From an uncultured Ferrovum sp. (GTDB lineage: Bacteria > Pseudomonadota > Gammaproteobacteria > Burkholderiales > Ferrovaceae): 50,912 nt of DNA. Position 1 is the stretch's first letter. Each line of letters starts with the position of its first letter. The translations under genes were made by a program, and so were the position numbers. This document shows, in pieces, positions 37,542 to 46,333 of the stretch. The DNA lies in contig CAIPTD010000146.1 in the NCBI GenBank assembly GCA_903867885.1, positions 1-50,912 of the forward strand, written 5' to 3'. Below the pieces are notes generated by a model. It saw only the letters and a list, made by a program, of their open reading frames with translations. It was not told where the DNA came from and searched no databases.

Positions 37542-38373
37542 GTTGTTTTTCTCCAAGCGCAGCCCATACCAACAAACCTGCGGCAATAGGCAAGGCCGCT
37601 GTCAGTGCATCGATCCGATCTAATACTCCACCATGGCCAGGCAAAATCCAACCGCTGTCCTTCACCCCCGCACAGCGCTTTAACCAGGATTCAAATAAAT
37701 CACCTTCTATTCCCAACAGTGCCAAAAGCATCAAAGAGGGAAACCAGTACCACCCCGCCAAGTGAATCACTCGAGCTAATTGTGTATCGAAAACAGAAAG
37801 CTCGCGCAATACAAATCCAAAACACACCACCCCAAGGATGGCCCCAAGAACGCCTTCCCATGTTTTTCCGGGGCTGATAGATGGTGCAAGACGCGTTTTA
37901 CCTATTGCTTTACCAACAAAGTATGCACTTACATCAGATATCCATATCACCGCCATACTCACGATCAACACTGCTACGCCGTGTAGTTTAAGTTCGTTGA
38001 CTGCGAGCATGGTGGGCACAATCACCAACCACCCGGTTAAAGCATGCAAACCATGGGATTGAAATGTCCACTGGCGAGCCAACCAGAGCGGCACCAAGAG
38101 CATCCAAAAAAAAGCGGAAATTAAAAATAAGGGAAGCAGTGCAATTGCATGAATATCAGGTGATGCAATAATCAAAGCGGCAATGATGCCGGAGAAGGCG
38201 GCATAGCCCACTTTTAACCTCCATCCCGACCAATGCAGGGCGGCCCATTCTTCTGAAGCCAATACCCCCGTGACCACAACAAATAGGGGCCACACCCAAG
38301 CCTCTGAGCGATACAAAAGGGAAGCCAGTAGAAGCGCTAGAACACAGGTAGTGAGAATGCGCTGTTTTAGCAT
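37531..38373 (-). CDS. cdsA: Phosphatidate cytidylyltransferase CdsA
   Basis: Makes CDP-diacylglycerol for all phospholipids at the inner membrane. It has 280 residues with about eight hydrophobic helices. The family signature is complete: [18 protein letters not shown] then VLDRID, preceded by the [18 protein letters not shown] motif and SPGKTWEG. It lies between uppS and dxr, with an 11-base overlap into dxr. Confidence 0.96.
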   Translation of the reverse strand: MLKQRILTTCVLALLLASLLYRSEAWVWPLFVVVTGVLASEEWAALHWSGWRLKVGYAAFSGIIAALIIASPDIHAIALLPLFLISAFFWMLLVPLWLARQWTFQSHGLHALTGWLVIVPTMLAVNELKLHGVAVLIVSMAVIWISDVSAYFVGKAIGKTRLAPSISPGKTWEGVLGAILGVVCFGFVLRELSVFDTQLARVIHLAGWYWFPSLMLLALLGIEGDLFESWLKRCAGVKDSGWILPGHGGVLDRIDALTAALPIAAGLLVWAALGEKQHVF

Positions 38374-38397
38374 GATGCGCGCAGCCCTCGTTGAGGC

Positions 38398-39183
38398 CTA
38401 GAGACCAATGGCCTCGCGAGCCTCAATTGCTGCCTCTCTTAATTGATCGCTCGTTCTTCCAAAGCGGCGCTCACGTTTTTGGTAGGACTCTATAGCCTTA
38501 TCAAGTTCTTCACCATCAAAAGCGGGCCAAAGCGTTTCCGTAAAGTAGTACTCGGTATAGGCCAGTTGCCATAGTAAAAAGTTACTCAGCCGTTGTTCAC
38601 CCCCTGTTCTGATAAAAAGATCAGGTTCAGGGGCATCTGCCATACACAGGTAAGGGCGCAGATCTTCTTCTTGAACTTGCGTCATACATTCGGGGCGTTC
38701 TAAAGCAAGCGTTCGCATCGCCTGCAAAATATCCCATCTGCCGCCATAGTTGGCTGCGATCGTGAGGGTAAGTTCAGTGTTTTCTGCTGTGAGTTGTTCA
38801 CTGTCATGGATCATTTTCACCATGCTCTCTTCAAAACGAGAGAGATCACCTATCACACGAAAACGAATACCTGCTGCATGCATCTTCGACACTTCACGTT
38901 CCAGCATGACCTTAAACAACTTCATCAATAGCGCCACTTCAGAGGGCGGGCGGCGCCAGTTTTCACTACTAAATGCAAATAACGTAAGGTGCTTTACACC
39001 GCGATCTTTGCACGCAATCAGGATTTTACGCACCACCTCAGCACCGCGCCGATGGCCTTCAACGCGAGGTAAATAGCGACTTTGCGCCCAACGCCCATTC
39101 CCATCCATGATGATGGCAATATGCTCTGGGATAGCCCCTGTTTCAGGAATACTCAGCGTAGCGCTTTTAGGATGAATATTCAT
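38398..39183 (-). CDS. uppS: Undecaprenyl diphosphate synthase UppS
   Basis: Makes the C55 lipid carrier for peptidoglycan and lipopolysaccharide by cis-prenyl transfer. It has about 261 residues. Motifs: [16 protein letters not shown] with the catalytic Asp, [22 protein letters not shown], and [21 protein letters not shown]. The frame is open to a TTG at 39204, but the ATG at 39183 gives a normal lead before the first motif. A ribosome binding site is not clear at either. Confidence 0.96.
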   Translation of the reverse strand: MNIHPKSATLSIPETGAIPEHIAIIMDGNGRWAQSRYLPRVEGHRRGAEVVRKILIACKDRGVKHLTLFAFSSENWRRPPSEVALLMKLFKVMLEREVSKMHAAGIRFRVIGDLSRFEESMVKMIHDSEQLTAENTELTLTIAANYGGRWDILQAMRTLALERPECMTQVQEEDLRPYLCMADAPEPDLFIRTGGEQRLSNFLLWQLAYTEYYFTETLWPAFDGEELDKAIESYQKRERRFGRTSDQLREAAIEAREAIGL

Positions 39184-39241
39184 CACTCTTTGATCCAGGA
39201 ACAAGGCAGGAGGTATTGCATGTTAAGGGGACTGACGGGGC

Positions 39242-39799
39242 TTAGACCGCCATCACCTCGGCTTCTTTTGCAGCCATCATCTTATCGATTTCCGCTACGC
39301 TCTTATCTGTCATTTTTTGGATGTCTTCTGTTGCTTTGCGCTCATCATCTTCAGAAACATCTTTTGCTTTGAGTAAATCCTTAAGTTGCGTGATGGCATC
39401 ACGGCGTACATTTCGAATAGCCACTCGGCCATTTTCACATTCCGAACGTACTAGTTTTGTTAGATCTTTGCGGCGCTCTTCAGTGAGGGCGGGCATAGGA
39501 ATCCGCACGATTTCGCCAAAGCTTGAAGGATTGAGCCCTAGGTCGGAATCACGAATTGCCTTCTCAACCGCGCTGAGCATTTTTTTCTCGTAGGGTTGAA
39601 CACCAATGGTTCTTGCATCTACAAGCGTTACGTTTGCTACTTGGGTAATCGGGGTGGGGCTACCATAGTAATCCACCATGACGTGATCAATGATGCCTGT
39701 ATGCGCCCGCCCTGTTCTGATTTTTCCGAGATCGTTCTTCAGATTCTCGAGGGACTTTTGCATTTTTTGATCGGTCTGTTTTTTGATATCTGCAATCAT
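39242..39799 (-). CDS. frr: Ribosome recycling factor
   Basis: Releases the 50S subunit and mRNA after termination, with EF-G. It has 185 residues, the standard length; the opening has [22 protein letters not shown], the middle has the conserved NVRRDA, and the rest is a three-helix bundle. It lies between pyrH (22 bases) and uppS in the conserved run. Confidence 0.97.
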   Translation of the reverse strand: MIADIKKQTDQKMQKSLENLKNDLGKIRTGRAHTGIIDHVMVDYYGSPTPITQVANVTLVDARTIGVQPYEKKMLSAVEKAIRDSDLGLNPSSFGEIVRIPMPALTEERRKDLTKLVRSECENGRVAIRNVRRDAITQLKDLLKAKDVSEDDERKATEDIQKMTDKSVAEIDKMMAAKEAEVMAV

Positions 39800-39821
39800 A
39801 TTTTGACTCCCTCATTACTTT

Positions 39822-40535
39822 TTAAACGGTAACCAGTGTGCCCTCTGGCTCACCACACACCATACGCATCAACGCACCGGATTTGAAAATACTAAACACC
39901 CCAATCGGTAAATTTTGATCACGACACAAGGTTAAAGCGGTTGCATCCATCACCTTAAGATTATTGACAATGGCCTCATCAAAACTCAAACGCTCATAAC
40001 GTTGAGCGCTGGGGTCTTTAACGGGGTCTGAGGTGTAAATGCCATCTACCTTGGTGGCCTTTAATACAATATCCACACCCATTTCCATTCCACGTAATGC
40101 AGCAGCCGTATCGGTGGTGAAGAATGGATTGCCGGTCCCTGCTGCAAAAATCACAATACGCCCATCTTCGAGATAACGCATGGCTTTACCACGAATATAG
40201 GGTTCGGCAACCTGTTCAATGTTCAGCGCGGATTGAACCCGGGCTTTTAACCCGCTTCTCTTCATTGCATCTTGTAAGGCAAGCGCATTCATCACGGTTG
40301 CCAGCATTCCCATGTAATCGGCTGTTGCCCGATCCATTCCTGCCGCTCCGGGCGCTACACCTCTGAAAATGTTCCCCCCGCCTATCACCACGCAAACCTG
40401 CACGCCTAACTTCGAAACCTCTCCAATCTCATCCACGATGCGTTGGATGGTTTCTCGATTAATACCGTAACTATCGTCACCCATCAGGGCTTCCCCTGAC
40501 AGCTTGACCAGGACACGATGATAGGCAGGGGTCAT
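39822..40535 (-). CDS. pyrH: UMP kinase
   Basis: Phosphorylates UMP to UDP as a hexamer. It has 237 residues of the amino-acid-kinase fold: [12 protein letters not shown], then [24 protein letters not shown], and [17 protein letters not shown]. The substrate pathway leads on to CTP synthase (pyrG) in this window. It starts 10 bases after tsf. Confidence 0.98.
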   Translation of the reverse strand: MTPAYHRVLVKLSGEALMGDDSYGINRETIQRIVDEIGEVSKLGVQVCVVIGGGNIFRGVAPGAAGMDRATADYMGMLATVMNALALQDAMKRSGLKARVQSALNIEQVAEPYIRGKAMRYLEDGRIVIFAAGTGNPFFTTDTAAALRGMEMGVDIVLKATKVDGIYTSDPVKDPSAQRYERLSFDEAIVNNLKVMDATALTLCRDQNLPIGVFSIFKSGALMRMVCGEPEGTLVTV

Positions 40536-40545
40536 GATTACCCCG

Positions 40546-41439
40546 TTAAACAGGTTGCGCTAGGCTGGCTGCAGTTGCAGCAACTTCTGCCGCAAAGTCT
40601 TCGGTCTTTTTCTCAATCCCTTCACCCACAATAAACATGTGGAATCCATTGACCTGAGCGCCTTTTGTTTTGAGGAGCTTTTCCACTTTTTGCTCAGGAT
40701 CTTTCACAAAATCCTGGCCTAAAAGTGTCACTTCTGCCAGGTATTTAGCGATACGGCCATCGACCATTTTAGATACGATATCAGCAGGTTTGCCTGAATC
40801 AGCCGCTTGTGCAGTGTAAATGTCTCGTTCGCGCTGCAACAACTCGGCATCAACTTGCTCACTCGATACACAGATGGGTTTACTCGCAGCAATGTGCATT
40901 GCCAAATCTTTACCCAAGGCTTCATCACCACCCGTAATATCAACCAAAACACCGATACGCGAACCATGCAAATAGGTAGAAAGATGGCCAGCGGTCTTGA
41001 CATAAGCCACTCGACGCAGCGTCATGTTCTCACCGACTTTCATCACCAAGGCTTTGCGCGTATCTTCGACAGTTGAACCGGAAGGCAGCGACATGGTAGA
41101 AACAGCCAAGATATCTGTTTGACCGGAGGTTGCAACAAGATGCGCAACATCACGAACAAAGGCGACGAAATCATCATTTTTACCAACAAAGTCGGTTTCA
41201 CAGTTGACTTCAACCAAGGCACCTGTTTTACCGTCGTCACTCACGTGAACAGCGACCATGCCCTCAGCGGCGATTCTACCTGCTGCTTTGCTGGCTTTGG
41301 CACCGCTCCGGATTCTCAACAAATCTTCAGCAGCTTTTAAGTCTCCATCGGCCTCAGAAAGTGCTTTTTTGCACTCCATCATGCCCAACCCGGTGAGTTC
41401 ACGCAGTTCCTTCACCATTCCTGCGGTAATTTCCGCCAT
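40546..41439 (-). CDS. tsf: Elongation factor Ts
   Basis: Exchanges GDP for GTP on EF-Tu. It has 297 residues: an N-terminal UBA-like domain ([19 protein letters not shown]), the core contact motif [11 protein letters not shown], and LAMHIAA. It lies 67 bases after rpsB, separated by a GC-rich hairpin. Confidence 0.98.
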   Translation of the reverse strand: MAEITAGMVKELRELTGLGMMECKKALSEADGDLKAAEDLLRIRSGAKASKAAGRIAAEGMVAVHVSDDGKTGALVEVNCETDFVGKNDDFVAFVRDVAHLVATSGQTDILAVSTMSLPSGSTVEDTRKALVMKVGENMTLRRVAYVKTAGHLSTYLHGSRIGVLVDITGGDEALGKDLAMHIAASKPICVSSEQVDAELLQRERDIYTAQAADSGKPADIVSKMVDGRIAKYLAEVTLLGQDFVKDPEQKVEKLLKTKGAQVNGFHMFIVGEGIEKKTEDFAAEVAATAASLAQPV

Positions 41440-41456
41440 GTCTCGCTCCTGTTAAA

Positions 41457-41475
41457 CAGGGGCCCTAGGCCCCTG
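41457..41475 (-). terminator. GC-rich hairpin between rpsB and tsf
   Basis: CAGGGGCC (41457-41464), 3-base loop, GGCCCCTG (41468-41475): a perfect 8-bp stem followed on the minus strand by TTTAAC. It is likely a partial terminator or attenuator that lowers tsf relative to rpsB, or an RNA processing site. Confidence 0.6.
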
Positions 41476-41506
41476 TGATGATGTTAACGATGATTCAGTT
41501 TGTTAC

Positions 41507-42259
41507 TTATTCTGCTTCGGCAACTGCTGTTCCGTCGTCCACTTCTACAAACTCATCCGCCGCCACAATTTCTGAAATAACTTGTGCACGACCTTCCAAA
41601 ATCGCATCGGCAACGCCACGCGCATACAAACGAATGGCACGGGTTGAGTCATCGTTACCAGGAATGACGTAATCCACGCCTTCTACTGAGTTATTAGTAT
41701 CCACCACACCAATCACGGGGATTCCCAATTTACGCGCTTCAACAACCGCATTCTTTTGATACCCGACATCGATGACAAACATTGCATCAGGGATGCCGTT
41801 CATGTCTTTAATACCGCCTAAGCTTCGCTCTAGCTTATCCATTTCACGTTGCAGAACGAGTGTTTCTTTTTTGGATAGTTTTTCAACCGAACCGTCTGCA
41901 AACATGGCCTGCAAATCATTTAAGCGCTTGATGGACTGTTTGACCGTTTTGAAGTTGGTCAACATACCGCCTAACCAGCGGTGATCCACGAAGGGGGAAC
42001 CTGAACGCTCCGCTTCTTCGCGAACGATTTCGCGAGCCTGGCGCTTGGTTCCAACAAACAACACATTGCCCTTGTTAGCAGCGAGTTGCTTAACGAATTT
42101 AATGGCTTCGTTATATAGCGGCAGTGTTTTTTCTAGATTGATAATATGGATGTTATTGCGATGACCAAAGATGAACGGTGCCATCTTGGGGTTCCAATAA
42201 CGAGTTTGGTGTCCGAAGTGAACACCCGCTTCTAGCATTTGACGCATTGTTACTGACAT
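41507..42259 (-). CDS. rpsB: 30S ribosomal protein S2
   Basis: A small-subunit ribosomal protein at the head-body junction. It has 250 residues; the opening is [22 protein letters not shown], with [23 protein letters not shown] and PDAMFVIDV. The C-terminal 20 residues are acidic. It is the first gene of the long block that runs to rnhB, and is preceded by its own promoter and a structured leader. Confidence 0.98.
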   Translation of the reverse strand: MSVTMRQMLEAGVHFGHQTRYWNPKMAPFIFGHRNNIHIINLEKTLPLYNEAIKFVKQLAANKGNVLFVGTKRQAREIVREEAERSGSPFVDHRWLGGMLTNFKTVKQSIKRLNDLQAMFADGSVEKLSKKETLVLQREMDKLERSLGGIKDMNGIPDAMFVIDVGYQKNAVVEARKLGIPVIGVVDTNNSVEGVDYVIPGNDDSTRAIRLYARGVADAILEGRAQVISEIVAADEFVEVDDGTAVAEAE

Positions 42260-42290
42260 ATCTCGATCTCCATTGGGGGGTTAAGCATCC

Positions 42291-42366
42291 CATTTCCCCG
42301 GCCACACCGATTAGGAATAACGCTAATCGGGCACCCTCCCATTACGTGAGTTACGATGGGGAAATG
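42291..42366 (-). promoter_or_regulatory. Structured rpsB leader, candidate autoregulatory S2 operator
   Basis: Three pairings are visible in the untranslated leader. CATTTCCCC (42291-42299) pairs with GGGGAAATG (42358-42366). Inside it CCGATTAG (42307-42314) pairs with CTAATCGG (42323-42330). CCCAT (42338-42342) can pair with ATGGG (42356-42360), which would compete with the outer stem. S2 represses its own operon through leader RNA in gammaproteobacteria; a similar role here is inferred. Confidence 0.55.
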
Positions 42367-42453
42367 CGTTGAATTTGTAGTGCCGAGCCAATCTCAGCAT
42401 TACATTTGCTGAACCAGACAACACAAGCCGTGCGCTGAATCAAACAACCATAG

Positions 42454-42483
42454 ATTCTAGCATGAAGGCGCGAATGACCTCAA
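42454..42483 (-). promoter_or_regulatory. Promoter of the rpsB-tsf block
   Basis: On the minus strand: -35 TTGAGG (42483-42478), 18-base spacer, -10 TAGAAT (42459-42454), with an upstream TG making an extended -10 (TGCTAGAAT). Transcription should start near 42447, giving a leader of about 188 bases. Confidence 0.65.
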
Positions 42484-42521
42484 GGGCAAGGGCAAATACA
42501 ACCGCGAATGCGGATGGTTAT

Positions 42522-44975
42522 TTAAGTTGTAAAGATTTTCTCAGGCGCCATACGCACTGCGGCTCCCGTTGGACAAGCCCGCACGCACGCAGGCCCGCCG
42601 GCTTTGTCTTGGCACAAATCGCACTTCACTGCTTTTTTGTGTGCGTCTGGGTCATAGTCTGGGCGGCGATTTCCGGGGCGTTCCCCCATCCCAAACAACA
42701 TCCACAGAATGCCACCACCCGCTTTAGGGGGTTTTTGAACTGATAACTGAATCACGCTGAAGGGGCAATTACGCTCGCAATTACCGCATCCAATGCAAGC
42801 ATCACTAATTACCACTGCGCCTTCTTTGGTCCGACTAATAGCATCAGGGGGGCAGTCTTTCATGCAAGCAGGATCTTCACAGTGACGGCATGCAACAGGA
42901 ATATGAAAATCGCCAAAGGTAGGGCCCGCTTCGCGGCGCAATCTACCTGTGCCATTGTGTGTTTCAGCGCACGCTGTTTCGCAGTTATTGCAGCGCACGC
43001 AAAGTGATTCATTGATCACCAGAACGTCAGAACCTTTACCCACCCCTTGCTTCACCAGGAAGCTGGCCATTTCGCCTGAGTCTGCCGAAGTTTCTTCGGT
43101 CATCACATTAGCGCGCGTACGTTCTGCCGCTACCACTGCCATTGCTTGGCGCAAGGCAGGAATGTTTTCGAGCTGCTGTTTAAAGGCATCGGCCTTCAAC
43201 ACCATGACTTCGGTGGCTACGGCTGCCTTCACCGTTGCAGAGCGCTTATCTTCATTGATCAGCGCCATTTCACCGACATAGTTACCAGCGGCTAAATAGG
43301 ACAACACGCGGTCTTGCTTGTCAGATTTATTTGAAACAATGACAGAACCGGTTCTAATGAGATACAGCCCGTCTGCTTCATCACCTTGGTTGAATAAGGC
43401 TTGTCCGGTTTGGTATTTGCGTTTCTCGATCCCGCTGTCGATCAAAGCTTGAACAGCCTCTGGTGTGACCATTGATCCAATGTAGTTGTAAATCGCATTA
43501 CGCAGGAAGGATTCATCCACGATACGTCTTACACCATCAATGGTCTCAATCATTCTGAGCATGGTGGTGCGCGGTGTTTCGATGAGTGCGCATTGATCAT
43601 TAGCTATAATGGTAGCCGTACGACGACGTCCTGATAACAAGCCCATTTCGCCAAAAAAGGAACCCGCACTGAGCTTAATTTGCTTGGTTTTTCCTTCTTT
43701 GTCCTCAACCTCAATAGATACACTGCCCTCTATAATCGAAAAGAAGGTGTTGGTGTAATCATGCTTTTTAAAGATGACTTCGCCCTTCTTAGGCACAAGA
43801 ATCCGTGAATGGAGCATGAATTCCCGTAACTGCAGCGTAGACATCTCGCGCAATAAGGGCATGTTCTTGCAAGCAAGCGCCAAAACTTCAGCCACAGGCA
43901 GTTGGGGCTTCCATGCGCGTATGCGCTCTTTGAGGAAAGGTTCATCCACTGGCTCGATCGGACGGCCTAGGATCATCTCAACCAATTCATAACCTTGGTT
44001 CATCGCTTGCTTGATGAGTGGATATCCACTGAGCGCACCCACAACGAATACACCAGGAACAGTGGATTCATAGCGCTCGGAAAGAATCGGCAACGACACA
44101 GGACTTTCGTTTTGGAATTTGATCCCAAAGCTTTCCACTAATTTACGCGGAGGAATCGCACCGAGTCGACCGATGACGCGATGGCAAGGAATGACTGCCT
44201 CGCCTTCGGTTCCACTATAAACATAGTTAAGGGGAGGTTCAGACCCTGTTGCTTCCACTCGAATGGTATTGGCGCTATAACAAACTTGAAGGTTCCCGTT
44301 CTTTTCAGCCTTAAGGATCAGGTCGCGGTTACCGTCTTTACACAAGGCAAATTCACCTGCACGGTTCACCATGTACACCGTATTTTGCTTCATCAGACCT
44401 AGCGCATTTTCGATACCGGCATCGCCCGCACCAATGACGATAATAGTCTCTCCCTTGTATTCATCTGGATCAGCCAGGGTGTACTGCACCTGGGGAAGGT
44501 TCTCACCCTCTACACCCAACTTTCGCAGGTTGCCCTGCATACCAATTCCTAAAATGACGGTTCGGGTGGTGTACTCACTTCCATCCTCACACGTCACAGT
44601 GATCACTTGAGTTGATTCATCACGGGCCATCGCTTTAACGCGTTTACCCATGCTGACATTGATTTTTTTGTCCTTGGTTCCAGCATTCCAGTTATCTAGA
44701 ATCGTTTCACGCAGACCCGCTTCGAAAGGCAAATCGCTGCGTAATGGCAACACGCTAGGCTCAGCCATGACGTGCTTGCCTTTTTGATACTTGAAGATGG
44801 TATCTGCAAGGTGCGTTTCTGCTTCTAATAGAATGTGCTTTGCATCTAAGGCCGCTGCCCGCGCTGCGGCTGAAACGCCACTGGGCCCCGAGCCGATCAC
44901 AACGATATCGTACTCAGCCTGAGCATCGGCAAAGAGCATCTTGGAATGTGCACTAGGAGAAGCAGCCATGATCAC
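42522..44975 (-). CDS. Flavin oxidoreductase - double cyclic-nucleotide-binding - four [4Fe-4S] ferredoxin fusion
   Basis: 817 residues without a signal peptide, so probably cytoplasmic. Domains: FAD Rossmann motif VVIGSGPSGVSAA (26-37), NAD(P)H motif IIVIGAGDAGIENA (178-191) and closing flavin motif GVFVVGALSGYPL (about 308-320), a thioredoxin-reductase-like fold but lacking the CxxC redox pair; two cyclic-nucleotide-binding domains at about 375-495 (FGEMGLLSGRRRTATI) and 505-625 (VGEMALINEDKRSATV); and a ferredoxin domain with 16 Cys in four groups (659/662/665/669, 696/699/704/708, 727/730/733/737, 785/788/797/801), as in electron-transfer subunits of the DmsB/HycB kind. The GTG start overlaps the previous stop as GTGA with AAGG 6 bases upstream; the ATG at 44969 is an alternative. 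The natural partner is unknown; the cytochrome genes just upstream in the operon are the obvious candidates. Confidence 0.88.
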   Translation of the reverse strand: MIMAASPSAHSKMLFADAQAEYDIVVIGSGPSGVSAAARAAALDAKHILLEAETHLADTIFKYQKGKHVMAEPSVLPLRSDLPFEAGLRETILDNWNAGTKDKKINVSMGKRVKAMARDESTQVITVTCEDGSEYTTRTVILGIGMQGNLRKLGVEGENLPQVQYTLADPDEYKGETIIVIGAGDAGIENALGLMKQNTVYMVNRAGEFALCKDGNRDLILKAEKNGNLQVCYSANTIRVEATGSEPPLNYVYSGTEGEAVIPCHRVIGRLGAIPPRKLVESFGIKFQNESPVSLPILSERYESTVPGVFVVGALSGYPLIKQAMNQGYELVEMILGRPIEPVDEPFLKERIRAWKPQLPVAEVLALACKNMPLLREMSTLQLREFMLHSRILVPKKGEVIFKKHDYTNTFFSIIEGSVSIEVEDKEGKTKQIKLSAGSFFGEMGLLSGRRRTATIIANDQCALIETPRTTMLRMIETIDGVRRIVDESFLRNAIYNYIGSMVTPEAVQALIDSGIEKRKYQTGQALFNQGDEADGLYLIRTGSVIVSNKSDKQDRVLSYLAAGNYVGEMALINEDKRSATVKAAVATEVMVLKADAFKQQLENIPALRQAMAVVAAERTRANVMTEETSADSGEMASFLVKQGVGKGSDVLVINESLCVRCNNCETACAETHNGTGRLRREAGPTFGDFHIPVACRHCEDPACMKDCPPDAISRTKEGAVVISDACIGCGNCERNCPFSVIQLSVQKPPKAGGGILWMLFGMGERPGNRRPDYDPDAHKKAVKCDLCQDKAGGPACVRACPTGAAVRMAPEKIFTT

Positions 44976-46333
44976 ATTTGACCTTGCGTAAAGAGGGTTC
45001 GCAGATTAGCAAGCTGACCTGCAAACACTTTGGGTTGATATTCTTCATCGCGACGCAATGTTTTGCGCAGTTCAGCAAGCTGTCGGTTTACTTCTTTTGG
45101 CGCCTTCAAGCTGCCCGACTTGGTAAGAGACAACGACAGGTCAGCAACGGCCATATAAGTCTGCTCCGCACCGGCGTAATCAGACAAATCGCCCGCCATT
45201 GCCTCATCTATCAATGCGCTTAATACACGCCGTAATTCTGGTGCCTCAACTTTCTGTTTTTGAATTACAGCAAGATAGGCATCCAGCGAGGCAGCAAGCG
45301 CAAGTGCGGTTTCTTGCGGGGATTTACCTGAAGGATCGCCATTACCCGACACAGCCTGGTGCAAGCGAACAATGCTTCTAGATAACTCGGGAGCGTTAAC
45401 GGGGTCCAGTACGCGAACAATCGCCCTGACCATCAGCAAATTACTATCGTTCAAACGAATTCGGCCAGGGCCTACGCCTAACCTTGGAGTCCATTTTTCT
45501 TGGCTCATGGGGTGGTGGCAAGCATAGCAATCAAACACCACCAACTCAGGGAATATCCCATCATGGCCAAGCTTGGGATCGGCAAAAGTCCTTAGGAGTT
45601 GTTGGGATGCGACTACTTGTCCCACAGCCCAAATTTTAATGGGGTTGTACTCACCTTTGCGCTGATGCCAATCATCATCAATTTGAACATGTGATGGCTC
45701 AATGGCTGAGAAGGTTTCAAGCTCGAAGGAAATTCGGGGATGACCTGCTCCCATGATGCGGTGGGTCACAAATCGGTTCTGATCGCCGAAGTGGCAGGAT
45801 AGACACAATTTAGCTTGGGCTACAGGCTGATCCGTTGGGTATAAACCATTTGCGATATTTTTAGCGTGAGTCTCGCCTTCTATCGTGTGAGATTTAATCC
45901 AACGGCCTGCGGGCCCGTGACAAGCTTCGCAACCCACACCTTCATTTTGAACAAAGCGCTCACCACGTAAGGCGGGAGCAGGATTATGTGCATGGCAATC
46001 AAGACAAATCTTGGATTCGTGAGCGGGTTTGTCGAGACCCAGGTTTTTAGCAATGCGCTTAGATTGATCGTTTAACAAAACCTTATAGGTTTGAGTATGT
46101 TTATCAAGACGCAACCAAGTGGTGTATTCGTTTTGAAGTACATGCGAGCTTTTCCATGGGGTGACCGATCCATGGCAGAGGCTGTTCGCACAATTGACTG
46201 ACCCCACCGTCATGTCGTGGGACATATTAGGCATAGGAACCGAATCTAATGCCCGCGCCGGGAATGGCAAAAGGCAAAACACGAACAGCAATGAACTCAA
46301 CACAAGGCCAAGTTTACGAATCGTTGCAGCCAT
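44972..46333 (-). CDS. Exported pentahaem cytochrome c (cytochrome c554-like), one CX4CH site
   Basis: 453 residues with a signal peptide (about 1-29, ending PARALD). Four CXXCH haem sites are seen at 110-114, 135-139, 177-181 and 269-273, and a fifth with spacing CX4CH at 48-54 (CANSLCH). The middle part, with CEACHGPAGRWIKSH, suits the cytochrome c554-like family. The C-terminal 150 residues (300-450) are helical without haem sites and may bind a partner. It starts one base into the stop of the decahaem gene (TAATG) and overlaps the flavin/ferredoxin gene by 4. Periplasmic electron transfer is inferred; the acceptor or donor is unknown. Confidence 0.85.
   Translation of the reverse strand: MAATIRKLGLVLSSLLFVFCLLPFPARALDSVPMPNMSHDMTVGSVNCANSLCHGSVTPWKSSHVLQNEYTTWLRLDKHTQTYKVLLNDQSKRIAKNLGLDKPAHESKICLDCHAHNPAPALRGERFVQNEGVGCEACHGPAGRWIKSHTIEGETHAKNIANGLYPTDQPVAQAKLCLSCHFGDQNRFVTHRIMGAGHPRISFELETFSAIEPSHVQIDDDWHQRKGEYNPIKIWAVGQVVASQQLLRTFADPKLGHDGIFPELVVFDCYACHHPMSQEKWTPRLGVGPGRIRLNDSNLLMVRAIVRVLDPVNAPELSRSIVRLHQAVSGNGDPSGKSPQETALALAASLDAYLAVIQKQKVEAPELRRVLSALIDEAMAGDLSDYAGAEQTYMAVADLSLSLTKSGSLKAPKEVNRQLAELRKTLRRDEEYQPKVFAGQLANLRTLFTQGQM

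Noticed and set aside
42522-44975. Annotation as thioredoxin reductase
   Set aside because: The flavin domain lacks the CxxC redox pair between or near the NAD(P)H motif, and the added cyclic-nucleotide and ferredoxin domains point to electron transfer.
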